From Halogranum amylolyticum (GTDB taxonomy: Archaea; Halobacteriota; Halobacteria; Halobacteriales; Haloferacaceae), in NCBI RefSeq assembly GCF_900110465.1, contig NZ_FODV01000001.1, positions 372,001 to 436,000 of the forward strand: 64,000 nucleotides of DNA. The letters are read 5' to 3'. Position 1 is the stretch's first letter; each line of letters starts with the position of its first letter. This document shows, in pieces, positions 8,060-17,089 of the stretch. The position numbers and the translations under genes are program-made. Below the pieces are notes generated by a model. The model was not told the origin of the DNA. It was given only the letters and a program-made list of their open reading frames with translations, and made no database searches.

Positions 8060-8293
8060 ATGGTTCACTCGTTCATCATGGTGAAGACGGCCGCTGGCGA
8101 GTCCGAACGACTGGTCGACGCCATCCGCGACCTCGGCCAGATCGCGGAAGCCCACATCGTCGCCGGCAACTGGGACATCATCGCCGAACTCGACACCGAA
8201 GAGGTGTACGACGTGTTGAAGACTTCCTCCAGCGACATTCAGGGACTGAAGGGCGTCGACGACGCGAAGACGTACATCTCGTTGGACGACTGA
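8060..8293 (+). CDS. Stand-alone Lrp/AsnC ligand-binding domain protein (second copy)
   Basis: 77-residue RAM domain without a helix-turn-helix, clearly paralogous to the gene at 7034: both share IMVK, AHIVAG and TYIS blocks. It is divergent from trkA. The two copies bracketing trkA suggest an old duplication and perhaps a shared effector-sensing role. Confidence 0.85.
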   Translation: MVHSFIMVKTAAGESERLVDAIRDLGQIAEAHIVAGNWDIIAELDTEEVYDVLKTSSSDIQGLKGVDDAKTYISLDD

Positions 8294-8354
8294 ACCGATC
8301 GTCGGCGGCGGCGACCACGTCACTTATCCGACAGCCACCGTTTCGAGACGTCAG

Positions 8355-8729
8355 ATGCCCTCCACACGGTCAGCCGAGACGCCGTCCGTCACCGTCGAAC
8401 TGCTGTTCTACGTCGGCGGCCTGCTCGCCATCGGCGCGCTTCTCCCGGTTCTCACCCGGTGGGACGCCGTCCTGACGGTGGAGGGACTGGCGTTTCTCGC
8501 AGTCGGATCGGTCGTCGGCGTCGCCGGTACGTGGGTCGACGACGTCGCGCGGGTGAGAGGGTACTCGTCGCCGTCGGGACGACGGTTCGCGTGGTTGTTC
8601 GTCGTGAGCGTGGTCGGTCAAGGCCTGACCGCACTCGTCCCGGTGGCGGCGATGAGTGCCATCGTCGGCTTTCTGGGGTCGATGGCGACGGTTCGACTGC
8701 TGCAGGTCGCGACCGGACAGCACTCCTGA
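8355..8729 (+). CDS. Small integral membrane protein
   Basis: 124 residues with about four hydrophobic segments (near 15-33, 42-61, 78-97 and 99-117) and a short polar loop GYSSPSGRR. No family is recognised. It starts 61 bases after the Lrp-like gene and may be read through from it. Confidence 0.65.
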   Translation: MPSTRSAETPSVTVELLFYVGGLLAIGALLPVLTRWDAVLTVEGLAFLAVGSVVGVAGTWVDDVARVRGYSSPSGRRFAWLFVVSVVGQGLTALVPVAAMSAIVGFLGSMATVRLLQVATGQHS

Positions 8730-8771
8730 CCTGCTCGGGACGGGTCGACGACGAAGCCGGGTTCGCGTCGA

Positions 8772-9821
8772 CTAACTCAGATCCAACTCCTGGGGATCGT
8801 GTCGCTCGAGGAAGTCGTGGAGTTCGGCCCGCTGCTCGCGGAGCGACGGCGGGAGGTCGGCGAAGACGGCGTCGAACAGTTCGTCGGGGTCGGGAGAGTC
8901 GACCGCCTCGGCCTCCTCTATCGCGGCGGCGAGTTCCTCGTCGGCGTCGTCGTACACCGACTCGACGAACTCGTCGTCGACGACGCCCTGCTCGCGGAGA
9001 TACTCCTCGTAGCGTTCGAGCGGGTCGCGTCGCCGCCACTCGGGGACGTCCGGCTCCGCATCGCGGTAGCGACTCGGATCGTCGGCCGTCGTGTGCGCCC
9101 CCTGTCGGTAGGTGAGACTCTCGACGAGCACCGGGTTCCCCTCGCGGGCGCTCCGGAGACAGTCCGAAACCATCTCGTAGACGGCGAGCGGATCGTTGCC
9201 GTCGACCTGCACGCCCTCGATGCCGTAGGCGTCGGCCTTGACTGCGATGGAGTCGCTGGCCGTCTGCCGCTCCCGCGGCAGCGAGATGGCCCAGCCGTTG
9301 TTCTCACAGAAGAAGACGACCGGCGCGTCGAAGACGCCGGCGAAGTTCAGCCCCTCGTGGAAGTCGCCCTCGCTCGTCGCGCCGTCGCCGAAACAGACGA
9401 GCATCGCCTCGTCGTCGCCGCGGTAGTTCCGAGCCATCCCGGCCCCGGTCGCGTGGGGGATCTGCGTCGCGATGGGGACCGCCTGCGGGAACACCGGGAC
9501 GTCGTGGTCGGAGTGGAACTCCGCGCGGCCGCGACGGAAGAGGAAGATGTCCGAGAGCGGGACGCCGCGGGCGAGCTGGAGGGCGTTCGAACGGTAGGTC
9601 GGAAACAGCCAGTCGTCGTCGGCCATCGCGTGGGCGGCCCCGACCTGCGAGGCCTCCTGTCCCTCGAACGGTGGGTAGCCGCTCATCCAGCCCCGACGCT
9701 GGAGCGCCACCGACCGCTCGTCGAAGCGACGGGCCCGAACCATATCCCGATAGAGCGCGCGTGCCTCGTCGACGGACGCCGCCGTCTCGTCGAGAGACCG
9801 CTCGCCGATGCATCGATGCAT
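8772..9821 (-). CDS. Thiamine-dependent 2-oxoacid dehydrogenase E1 alpha subunit
   Basis: 349 residues of the E1-alpha family of pyruvate or branched-chain 2-oxoacid dehydrogenases, which decarboxylate a 2-oxoacid using thiamine diphosphate. The cofactor motif GDGATSEGDFHE with ENN about 30 residues later lies near the middle, and the substrate-side block reads FPTYRSNA. The beta subunit and the E2/E3 genes that normally accompany it are absent here, so it is an orphan alpha subunit whose partner must be elsewhere. The substrate is unknown. Confidence 0.9.
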   Translation of the reverse strand: MHRCIGERSLDETAASVDEARALYRDMVRARRFDERSVALQRRGWMSGYPPFEGQEASQVGAAHAMADDDWLFPTYRSNALQLARGVPLSDIFLFRRGRAEFHSDHDVPVFPQAVPIATQIPHATGAGMARNYRGDDEAMLVCFGDGATSEGDFHEGLNFAGVFDAPVVFFCENNGWAISLPRERQTASDSIAVKADAYGIEGVQVDGNDPLAVYEMVSDCLRSAREGNPVLVESLTYRQGAHTTADDPSRYRDAEPDVPEWRRRDPLERYEEYLREQGVVDDEFVESVYDDADEELAAAIEEAEAVDSPDPDELFDAVFADLPPSLREQRAELHDFLERHDPQELDLS

Positions 9822-9949
9822 GGCCGGTGCGTCACGGTCGACGGTGATAAATCAGGCGGGAACGGAACGACGGCGTGACGACGAGGATGGAAGTCGCGTG
9901 CCGACCCCGCTTCCGACAGGGCAAAGTCGACCGACCCCGTAACGACAGT

Positions 9950-10267
9950 ATGGTCTCGGTCATCAACCTCGTCCTCCTCGGGGTTGTCCTCGTAGTTCAC
10001 ACGCTCATCGCCGCCGTGATGACCCGGTTCTTCCGCATCCGCCTGAACACTCAGTGGGGTTCGGTGCTCTACGCCCTGCTGCTCATCCCGGTCGTCCTGT
10101 TGACGACGACGCTCGTCTTCTCGGGCGTGTTCGGTATCGGCGTCGACCTCGGCAGTTCCGCCGCGGCCGTCGGCGTGATGATCGGGATGCCGCTCGCACT
10201 CGGCTTCACTATCGACGTGCTGTACATCCCCTCGCCCGACGAGTACGAACTCCCGGACACCCGCTGA
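9950..10267 (+). CDS. Three-helix membrane protein, conserved haloarchaeal
   Basis: 105 residues. The hydrophobic segments are at about 5-26, 40-60 and 65-92, and the C-terminal tail is acidic. ATG 9950 (MVSVINLV) is preferred, since upstream codons overlap the promoter of the divergent E1 gene. Function is unknown. Confidence 0.65.
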   Translation: MVSVINLVLLGVVLVVHTLIAAVMTRFFRIRLNTQWGSVLYALLLIPVVLLTTTLVFSGVFGIGVDLGSSAAAVGVMIGMPLALGFTIDVLYIPSPDEYELPDTR

Positions 10268-10292
10268 GGAGGCTGTCCGCAGACGATCGGAC

Positions 10293-11969
10293 TCACGTCT
10301 CCCGCTCCCGGAGTTTTCGGCGCTGGATCTTCCCGGTCGTCGTCTGCGGCAGTTCGTCCACGAACTCGATCTCCCGCGGGTACTCGTACTTCGCGAGTCG
10401 GTCTCGGACGAGGTCCCGGAGCTCCTCGCGCACCGTCTCGAAGTCACCGACGCCGGCGGCGGGTTGGACGAACGCCTTGACGACCTCGCCGCGCATCTCG
10501 TCGGGGACACCGACCACGCCGACCTGTTCGACTGCCTCGTGGTCGAGCAACACCCCTTCGACCTCGCCCGGTCCGACCCGGTAGCCGCTGGTGACGATGA
10601 GGTCGTCGTCGCGGGCTTTGAACCAGAAGTAGCCCTCTTCGTCTGCGACGCCCAGGTCGCCCGTCAGATGCCAGTCGCCGACCGTCGTGGCGGCCGTCTT
10701 CTCCGGGTCGTCGAGATACTCCGTGAACACTACCGGGTCGCCGTCGCGGCGGACGGCGATCTCGCCCACGGTTCCCGTCTCTCGTCGGTCGCCCGTCTCG
10801 GGGTCGACGACGGCGACGTCGTGGCCGGGGACGGGCTTTCCCATACTTCCGGGGCGAGCCTCGAACCACTGTCGGCAGTTAGTCACGAGGAGGTTCGCCT
10901 CCGTCTGCCCGTAGAGCTCGTTGACGGCGACGCCGCCAAGCTCCTCGTCGGCCCACTCGAGGATCTCGGGCGTCAGCGGTTCTCCGCCCGAACAGATAGC
11001 CCGAACCGAGAGGTCGAACCGGCCGGCCGGGTCGTCGACGTGCATCATCATCCGGATCGCCGTCGGTGGGAGGAACGTGTGCGTGACGTCGAACGTCTCG
11101 AGCGTCTCGAACGCTCGCTCGGGGTCGAACGACCCCGTCGGCGTGCCGACGACCGGTCGTCCGTAGTGCCACGCCGGAAAGACGAGGTCGCCGAGCGCGC
11201 CGATCCACGCCCAGTCCGCCGGCGTCCAGAACACGGCGTCGTCGGCGTCGACGTCGTGCTCGAAGTACATCGAGAACGCCGGGCAGTGGCCGGCCCAGAC
11301 GCCGTGGCTGTGGAGTACGCCCTTCGGCGGACCGGTGCTCCCGCTCGTGTACATCACGATGGCCGGCGTCTCGTGGTCGGTGTCGACGAGGTCGAACGTC
11401 GGGTCCGCGTCGTCGACGACGGCCGCGAACCGCTCGGCGGCCGTCGCGTCGTCGGTGTCGGGAGTGAGAGAGGGGTGTTCCGCGTCCGCGTCGACCGTCA
11501 ACACGTGCGTCAGATCGGGACAGTCGGGTACGGCGGCGGCGGCGACGTCGAGGACGCTCTCGTCGGCGACGACCACCACCGACTCGCTGTCACGCAGGCG
11601 GTATCGAAGGGCGTCCTCGCCGAAGAGCGTCGACAGCGGGAGCGAGACCGCACCTAGTTTCCAACAGGCGAGATGAGTCAGCAGGTTCGCGGGCTTCTGC
11701 GGGACGAACACCGCGACCCGGTCGCCCCGGTCGACGCCGCGAGCGCGGAGCGCGTTCGCGACCCGGTTCGACCGTCGGTCGAGGTCGGCGAACGTGTAGT
11801 CCTCACGAGTTCCGTCGGCGGCGGGCTGTGAGAGAGCGACCCGGTCGTCGGGGTCGTCGTGTTTCCGTAGGAGGTCGTGTGCCGCGTTGTAGCCGTCGGG
11901 GAACTCCCACGAGAACTCCTCGCGGGCGACGTCGTAGGAGTCGGTCGGAACGGAGACGTGCCACGTCAT
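10293..11969 (-). CDS. Acyl-CoA synthetase (AMP-forming)
   Basis: 558-residue ANL-superfamily ligase that activates a carboxylic acid to acyl-AMP and then acyl-CoA. The P-loop-like motif YTSGSTGPPKG, the ELYGQTEAN motif, the TGD motif (HLTGDLG) and the C-terminal catalytic lysine in TTTGKIQRRKLRE are all present. Overall it resembles medium-chain (ACSM/benzoate-like) synthetases. An alternative ATG at 11984 would add MNCPH; MTWHVSVP was chosen. Confidence 0.9.
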   Translation of the reverse strand: MTWHVSVPTDSYDVAREEFSWEFPDGYNAAHDLLRKHDDPDDRVALSQPAADGTREDYTFADLDRRSNRVANALRARGVDRGDRVAVFVPQKPANLLTHLACWKLGAVSLPLSTLFGEDALRYRLRDSESVVVVADESVLDVAAAAVPDCPDLTHVLTVDADAEHPSLTPDTDDATAAERFAAVVDDADPTFDLVDTDHETPAIVMYTSGSTGPPKGVLHSHGVWAGHCPAFSMYFEHDVDADDAVFWTPADWAWIGALGDLVFPAWHYGRPVVGTPTGSFDPERAFETLETFDVTHTFLPPTAIRMMMHVDDPAGRFDLSVRAICSGGEPLTPEILEWADEELGGVAVNELYGQTEANLLVTNCRQWFEARPGSMGKPVPGHDVAVVDPETGDRRETGTVGEIAVRRDGDPVVFTEYLDDPEKTAATTVGDWHLTGDLGVADEEGYFWFKARDDDLIVTSGYRVGPGEVEGVLLDHEAVEQVGVVGVPDEMRGEVVKAFVQPAAGVGDFETVREELRDLVRDRLAKYEYPREIEFVDELPQTTTGKIQRRKLRERET

Positions 11970-12065
11970 GTGCGGGCAGTTCACACGTCCGCCACAAATA
12001 CTGTCGGGTCGGTGAGTCGGAGGCAGCGGCGATCAGATGAGACAACGAGAGACGAAGCGCCGTGC

Positions 12066-12683
12066 TCAGAGAACCCGGAACACGCGGACCGTGTCGCGCT
12101 TGCTCGGTTCGCGGAGGAGTTGTGCGAGGCCGAGGTCGGTGAAGACGTCCTTCCAGTCGCGGTGATAGAGCGGGAAGTCGTCGTTGACGTAGCTCACTTC
12201 GTCCCCGTCGCGGCCGCGCTGAGGACTGTTCCCTTCGTTCTCGGCGGTGACGACGAGATCAGTGGAGACGCGAGCCAGCTCTTCGAACACCCACTCGTCG
12301 TCGGGGTGGACGTGCTGGAGCGTCTCGACCGAGTAGACGACGTCGAACTTGTCGTCGGGGAACTCCGGTAGGAGCTCCTCGATCGCACCGGCGAGGAACG
12401 TCCCCGTCTCGGCTAGCTGGGGGTAGTAGTCGGCCATCACCTCGAACGACTCGTCGTTGAGGTCGATCCCAGTGAGGTTCTCGTACCCGTGGTCGAGCAG
12501 GTGTGCGAGGTGGCGACCGGAGCTACAGCCGACTTCGAGGACGGCGGGGTCGTCGCGCGCGAAGTGTTCGAACACCGTCGTCAGCGTCTCGCTCACCTCG
12601 TTGGGACCGATCTCCGCGTAGTAGGCGGGCGAGAAGTCCCCGGAGCGGTTCGCCCACCCGTGGTGGTTCTCGTCTGGGTTCAC
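12066..12683 (-). CDS. SAM-dependent class I methyltransferase
   Basis: 205 residues with the Rossmann methyltransferase core: motif I VLEVGCSSGRHLAHLL (around 48-63), an acidic strand end TGIDLND, then FDVVYSVETLQHV. The N-terminus HHGWANRSGDFSPAYYAEIGPNE resembles methyltransferases acting on small molecules. The substrate is unknown. It stands alone upstream of the origin region. Confidence 0.85.
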   Translation of the reverse strand: MNPDENHHGWANRSGDFSPAYYAEIGPNEVSETLTTVFEHFARDDPAVLEVGCSSGRHLAHLLDHGYENLTGIDLNDESFEVMADYYPQLAETGTFLAGAIEELLPEFPDDKFDVVYSVETLQHVHPDDEWVFEELARVSTDLVVTAENEGNSPQRGRDGDEVSYVNDDFPLYHRDWKDVFTDLGLAQLLREPSKRDTVRVFRVL

Positions 12684-12742
12684 AACCGACTCAAGGACGG
12701 GGGTGGATAAATGCCCGTGGAGTTCGGACGAGCAGAGAAGGG

Positions 12743-12812
12743 TCGACGTCGGATCGGCAGTGCGTCTGCGACGGATCGGCAGTGCGTCTGCGACGGATCG
12801 ACGTCCGATCGG
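12743..12812. repeat. Short nested tandem repeat
   Basis: A 22-bp unit occurs twice in exact tandem (12751-12772 and 12773-12794), flanked by TCGACGTC-GATCGGC blocks on both sides. It lies in the 149-base gap between the methyltransferase start and the orc1 stop. No function is evident. It does not resemble the origin boxes. Confidence 0.75.
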
Positions 12813-12832
12813 CGGCCCGAATCGGCGACTGG

Positions 12833-14050
12833 TCAGTGGGCGTCGGACTCGATGGCGTCGCAGGCGTCGATGACGATCTCGGGGGCGTCGAGCAGGTGGG
12901 TCTCCATGTAGCCACCCTCGCCCCGTCCCGCTCCCTTCCGCTTACGTTCGATGATCTCGAGGAACTCCAGTTCGTGCAGGAGATCGCGCACGCGACGCCA
13001 CGAGAGCGGGTCGGAGCTGTACTGTTCGGTGCAGATCTGTCGGTAGAGCTGGTTCACGTCGCTCGACTTGACCGCCCGGTCGTCTGACATCCGCTGATCG
13101 AGGAGCGCGACCGACTTGAGGACGTAGCGGGAGTGCGGCGGCTGTTCGGCCAGTACCTCGATGAGGTGGTCGCGTTCGGTCTGCACTTGTGCGGCGTCGA
13201 CGTGCCCCTCGCGGACCGTCTCGGCCTGTTCCTCTTGGGCCATCTCACCGGCCGTCCGGAGGATGTCGATCGCCTTCCGCGCGTCGCCGTGTTCACGCGC
13301 CGCGAGCGCGGCGGCGCGCGGGATGACACCCGGTTCGAGCACGTCGTCTTTGAAAGCGCCGTCGCGCGCCTCCAGGATCTGTTCGATCTGGTCGGCGTCG
13401 TACGGCGGGAAGACGAAGTCGCGCTGACAGAGACTCGATCGAGCGCGCTCGTTGAGTCGGTCTTTGAACCGCGGTTTGTTGCTGATGCCGATGATGCCGA
13501 GTTTGCACGACTGGATCTTCTCGGCTTCGGCCGCCCGCGAGAGGTTCATCAGCGCCGAGTTCGGGTCGTCCATCTTGTCGAGTTCGTCGAGGACGACGAC
13601 GACGACGTCGTACAGCTCGTCCATGACGCGCCACGCCCGCTTGTAACACTCGGAGGTCGAAACCCCGCTGGCGGGGAACGTCTCGTCGGTCACCTCCTGG
13701 TCGTTGATGGTCGACCCCAGCGAGCGGATCACCTGCGACTCCGTCGAGTCCTGGAAGCAGTCGACGTAGGCGACACCCACCGAGACGTCGTTCTCCGAGG
13801 CCGCAGAGACCAGCTGCCGGGCCATGAACTTCGAGCAGAGCGACTTCCCCGTCCCGGTCTTCCCGTAGATGAGCACGTTGTTCGGCTTCTGCCCCTCGAC
13901 GGCCGGCTGGAGGCCGGTCGCGAGCGCGTTCAACTGGCTCTCGCGACCGATGATGAGGCGTTCGTTGTCGGGGACGTGGTCGATCTGCAGGAGGTCCTTG
14001 TTCCGAAAGACGGTGGTGACCCCCTCGAAGTAGTTGGAGATGTCGCCCAT
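12833..14050 (-). CDS. orc1: Orc1/Cdc6 replication initiator
   Basis: 405-residue archaeal initiator that binds origin boxes and loads the MCM helicase. AAA+ features are Walker A GKTGTGKS (63-70), Walker B VVVLDELD (about 151-158), a sensor-1-like IIGISNKP stretch, and a C-terminal winged helix (about 320-400). ATG 14050 (MGDISNYFEG) lies 34 bases from a TATA box; the open frame further upstream runs into origin DNA. The adjacent origin boxes of one consistent sequence are presumably its own binding sites. Confidence 0.93.
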   Translation of the reverse strand: MGDISNYFEGVTTVFRNKDLLQIDHVPDNERLIIGRESQLNALATGLQPAVEGQKPNNVLIYGKTGTGKSLCSKFMARQLVSAASENDVSVGVAYVDCFQDSTESQVIRSLGSTINDQEVTDETFPASGVSTSECYKRAWRVMDELYDVVVVVLDELDKMDDPNSALMNLSRAAEAEKIQSCKLGIIGISNKPRFKDRLNERARSSLCQRDFVFPPYDADQIEQILEARDGAFKDDVLEPGVIPRAAALAAREHGDARKAIDILRTAGEMAQEEQAETVREGHVDAAQVQTERDHLIEVLAEQPPHSRYVLKSVALLDQRMSDDRAVKSSDVNQLYRQICTEQYSSDPLSWRRVRDLLHELEFLEIIERKRKGAGRGEGGYMETHLLDAPEIVIDACDAIESDAH

Positions 14051-14083
14051 CGTCTCTCTCAAGCTCCGGCAACACTCTTGAGT

Positions 14084-14092
14084 GTTTATATG
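14084..14092 (-). promoter_or_regulatory. TATA box of orc1
   Basis: On the minus strand CATATAAAC stands 34 bases before the orc1 ATG, which predicts a very short leader. An origin-box-like sequence at 14098-14109 directly abuts the upstream side where TFB would bind. Confidence 0.65.
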
Positions 14093-14097
14093 CGCGC

Positions 14098-14579
14098 TTC
14101 CGCTGTAACTCGGCGGTTCCATCGAACAGTAACGGCAAGTACTGCACGTTAGAACGGAAAGACGCGCACCGCTGGCGGCGGCGTTTCCGCTCTAAGGGGG
14201 CACCGGTGGACGTTTCCACTGTCTTCCGTGGTCAGTCGCTGTCGAAGAGAGACGGAACGTCGACGAGAGTGAAACGACGATCGAGGGGAGAGCCCGCCGT
14301 CGACGGGAGAGATGACGATCGAAGCGGGAAGACGAACACGACGTCGGAGAGTGGACGCGCGTGTTTCCGCTGTAAACCGTAGAGGGTGGAGGCGGTCGCT
14401 TCTCGCTCGTCGGCGTCTCCCGACGGTCGACGCCGCCCTCCCCCGAGTCGGTGCGTGAGGGCGAGTTTCCGCTGTAAACGCCTCGGGGTGGGGCAGCCGT
14501 AGAGCACGTCAGTTCCGAACCGTCTCTACGGATCGCTGCCCAGTCGGCAAGTGTGGACGCGCGTGTTTCCGCTGTAAAC
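14098..14579 (+). repeat. Left array of origin recognition boxes
   Basis: Three perfect copies of GTTTCCGCTGTAAAC lie at 14363-14377, 14465-14479 and 14565-14579. Weaker copies are at 14098-14109, 14183-14195 (followed by a G-run) and 14212-14222, and a degenerate one in reverse at 14149-14160. Similarity extends past the box: two copies are preceded by GTGGACGCGCGT. Confidence 0.9.
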
Positions 14580-14708
14580 GGACGAGAGTGTGGTCGTCCC
14601 TCGGCCCCGGAAGTTTCGCCCTCGAACGGAACGCATCCACGTCTGTCGCCGCTCACGCCTCCGATCTCGACGCTTCGTCGGACGAATCGAGACTCGGACC
14701 ACGTCGTC

Positions 14709-14795
14709 TTAAATTCTATATATAAATAGATTATAAATCTTTCTATTTATTATTGTGGTTGATTAGAGAAACGATTTTAAAACGTTTCTACCCGT
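14709..14795. other. AT-rich duplex unwinding element of origin
   Basis: About 85 bases of almost pure A/T, including TATATATAAATAG, TATTTATTATT and ATTTTAAAA runs, stand in DNA otherwise near two-thirds G+C. They sit exactly between the two inverted box arrays. Confidence 0.85.
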
Positions 14796-14798
14796 AGA

Positions 14799-15135
14799 TT
14801 TACAGCGGAAACACGCTCTGATGATCGATGTTTAAATGACCACGATTCGCGATCAGCTTCGACGCTCCGCCGCTTCGTCAGTTACAGCGGAAACACGCAC
14901 TCGCACTCTCGGACCGGAGGAGGAGGAGAAAGAGAGACGACGAATTGGGGCGATTACGGTTTCGAGCGTGTTTTCGTCGCCCTCGCGAGCGACTCGACGG
15001 CGACTCTCCGTCGCGCTGGCTACCGACAGTCGTCGCCCTCGCTCGCTCGACCGACTTCGTCTTCCGCACTTACAGCGGAAACCCGCACTCGCACTCTCGG
15101 ACCGACGGGTCGCTGGTGACGCTTACAGCGGAAAC
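14799..15135 (-). repeat. Right array of origin recognition boxes
   Basis: TTACAGCGGAAAC occurs at 14800-14812, 14882-14894, 15070-15082 and 15123-15135, inverted relative to the left array. The last three share a longer block: the box is followed by a CGC-CTCGCACTCT run. The final box ends 31 bases from the tmk stop codon. Confidence 0.9.
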
Positions 15136-15166
15136 CCGCGCTCGCACTCTACCTGCCTTCGACCGC

Positions 15167-15751
15167 TTACTCGACCAGTCGTTCGAGAGCGGTCTCGACG
15201 GCGTCGATGACCGCCTCGGGTGACTGCGTGGCGTCGACGCGGACGAACCGTTCGGGTTCGGCGTCGATCAGCCGCTCGTAGTTCGCCCGGACCTCCGCGA
15301 GGTAGCTCGCCTGTTCGAACTTGTTGGTCGCTCCGCTCCGTGCGGCGGCGGTCTCGGGGTCGACGTCGAGGTAGATCGTCGCGTCCGGCGGTCGCGAGAA
15401 CGCCGTGTGGATACCGCGGATGTACTCCAGCGGACGGGTGAGCTCCGAGTCGGACAGGCTCGCCGCCTGGTAGGCGAACCGCGAGTCCGAGTAGCGGTCG
15501 GAGATGACGAGCTCGTCGTCGGCGAGCGCCGGACGGACCACTCGCGAGAGATGGTCGGCGTGGTCGGCCGTGAAGAGAAACAGCGTCGCCAACGGGTCGG
15601 CCTCGTCGTCCTCGATGGCGCGGTTGACCGCCTCCCCGTACCACGATTCCGTGGGTTCGTGCGTGAACACTGCGTCGGGGTAGCTGTCGTGGAGCGCCTC
15701 CCAGACAGTCGACTTACCGCTGCCGTCGAGGCCTTCGAGCGTAACGAGCAT
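15167..15751 (-). CDS. tmk: Thymidylate kinase
   Basis: 194-residue dTMP kinase, which makes dTDP for DNA synthesis. The P-loop is GLDGSGKST (8-16), followed by the DRY motif ([13 protein letters not shown]) and a lid region rich in arginine and alanine. It ends at the right edge of the origin. Its location next to the initiator and origin is notable but may be coincidental. Confidence 0.93.
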   Translation of the reverse strand: MLVTLEGLDGSGKSTVWEALHDSYPDAVFTHEPTESWYGEAVNRAIEDDEADPLATLFLFTADHADHLSRVVRPALADDELVISDRYSDSRFAYQAASLSDSELTRPLEYIRGIHTAFSRPPDATIYLDVDPETAAARSGATNKFEQASYLAEVRANYERLIDAEPERFVRVDATQSPEAVIDAVETALERLVE

Positions 15752-15889
15752 ACGAGGAGAACCCGGGTGGCGTGGCTTAAACCTTGATAGCTACTCGTCT
15801 GCCGTCTCGTGGGCCGTATCGGTCGAAACCGGCAGACACCGCCGCATCGCCGCGGTAGCTTTACGTTCGTTCCGTGAGATATCTCGACT

Positions 15890-16774
15890 ATGAAAGCTCT
15901 GGTCATCGGCGGCAGCGGTTTCATCGGGACGAACCTGAGCCGAGAGCTCCTCGAACGCGGCCACGAGGTGACGGTTCTCTCGCGCAGCCCGGACGACGAG
16001 GAACTCCCCGACGGCGTGAAAACCGCGACCGGTGACGTCACCGACTACGACAGTATGGAGGGTGCCTTCGAGGGCCAGGACGCCGTCTTCTTCCTCGTCG
16101 CGCTCTCACCCCTGTTCAAACCGAAAGGTGGCGACGAGAAGCATCTGGAGATCCACCTCGGCGGGACGGAGAACGCGGTCAAGGCGGCGGAAGAACACGG
16201 TGTAGAGCGGTTCGTCCAGATGAGTGCGCTCGGTGCCGACCCGGACGGGCCGACGGCGTACATCCGCGCGAAGGGACGTGCCGAGGAGGTCGTCCGAGCC
16301 TCGGACCTCGAGTGGACCATCTTTCGTCCCTCCGTCGTCTTCGGCGAGGGTGGGGAGTTCGTCTCGTTCACCAAGAAACTCGCCCCGCCGTACGTCACAC
16401 CGCTGCCCGGCGGCGGCAAGACGGGGTTCCAACCCATCTGGGTCGGCGACCTCGTGCCGATGCTTGTGGACGCACTCGACGACGACGTCCACGTCGGGAA
16501 GAGCTACGAGATCGGCGGTCCCGAGAAACTGACGCTCGCCGAGGTGGCGAAGCTGGCACACGGTGCCGAAGGGCGGTCGGTGACTGTCGTCCCCGTCCCG
16601 ATGGGTCTCGCCGGCGTCGGCCTCTCGATCGGCGGGAAGATTCCGGGGTTCCCGATGGGTTCCGATCAGTACCGTTCGCTGAAGTTCGACAACACGACGA
16701 GCCACAACGACGTCGGCGCGTTCGACCGCGCGGAAGACGACCTGAAGACGCTCTCGTCGTATCTCAACGCCTGA
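15890..16774 (+). CDS. NDUFA9-like NAD(P)-binding epimerase family protein
   Basis: 294-residue atypical short-chain dehydrogenase. It has GGSGFIG near the start for NAD(P) binding, and the downstream YIRAKGRAEE lacks the full catalytic Tyr-x3-Lys. The pattern matches the complex I NDUFA9/NmrA-like group. Whether it acts with respiratory complex I or as a free sugar/quinone reductase is unclear. The 315-base gap after it holds no gene, only the cetZ1 promoter. Confidence 0.82.
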   Translation: MKALVIGGSGFIGTNLSRELLERGHEVTVLSRSPDDEELPDGVKTATGDVTDYDSMEGAFEGQDAVFFLVALSPLFKPKGGDEKHLEIHLGGTENAVKAAEEHGVERFVQMSALGADPDGPTAYIRAKGRAEEVVRASDLEWTIFRPSVVFGEGGEFVSFTKKLAPPYVTPLPGGGKTGFQPIWVGDLVPMLVDALDDDVHVGKSYEIGGPEKLTLAEVAKLAHGAEGRSVTVVPVPMGLAGVGLSIGGKIPGFPMGSDQYRSLKFDNTTSHNDVGAFDRAEDDLKTLSSYLNA

Positions 16775-17033
16775 GCCGGCACCCCGTCTTCGACCCCGCC
16801 GCCGTCCGTTAGAGCGCTTTTCGCTGCCGAATCTCGACGTCTCACGGTTTTTCGGACCGTCGCCAGCAACCCCCCTCCTAACCCGACGGTTACCACCGAC
16901 GCCAACTCATATGAAACCTAGAATTTCCTGATAGACGGAAGTACGATTGACGAACTTCTGATGATACGAAAAGCGGCTTCAGTACTGCGATTCTACCCCC
17001 GAAAGGAAAGTAGATCGTACCTTCTGCCATCAC

Positions 17034-17042
17034 AAAATTTAT
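17034..17042 (+). promoter_or_regulatory. TATA box of cetZ1
   Basis: AAAATTTAT lies 48 bases before the ATG at 17090, predicting a leader of roughly 20-25 bases. It is within an AT-richer stretch (about 16910-17080). Confidence 0.6.
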
Positions 17043-17089
17043 CTTCCCCTTCCACTTGGGATTCGCGCAATAACGAGGGGAATACAACT

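Larger units (their letters stand above)
14098..15135. other. oriC: Chromosomal replication origin region
   Basis: The non-coding kilobase between orc1 and tmk contains at least seven strong origin recognition boxes sharing TTACAGCGGAAAC, three in one orientation on the left and four in the opposite orientation on the right. The right-hand boxes face the left-hand ones across an AT-rich core. Position beside orc1, inverted box arrays and an unwinding element are the usual layout of haloarchaeal origins. No credible gene lies within. Confidence 0.93.

Noticed and set aside
12751..12794. Tandem 22-bp repeats as origin iterons
   Set aside because: They share no sequence with the boxes next to the AT core and occur only twice.
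14836..15210. Open frame inside the origin
   Set aside because: It runs through the origin boxes, has arginine/serine-rich low-complexity composition and no family resemblance.
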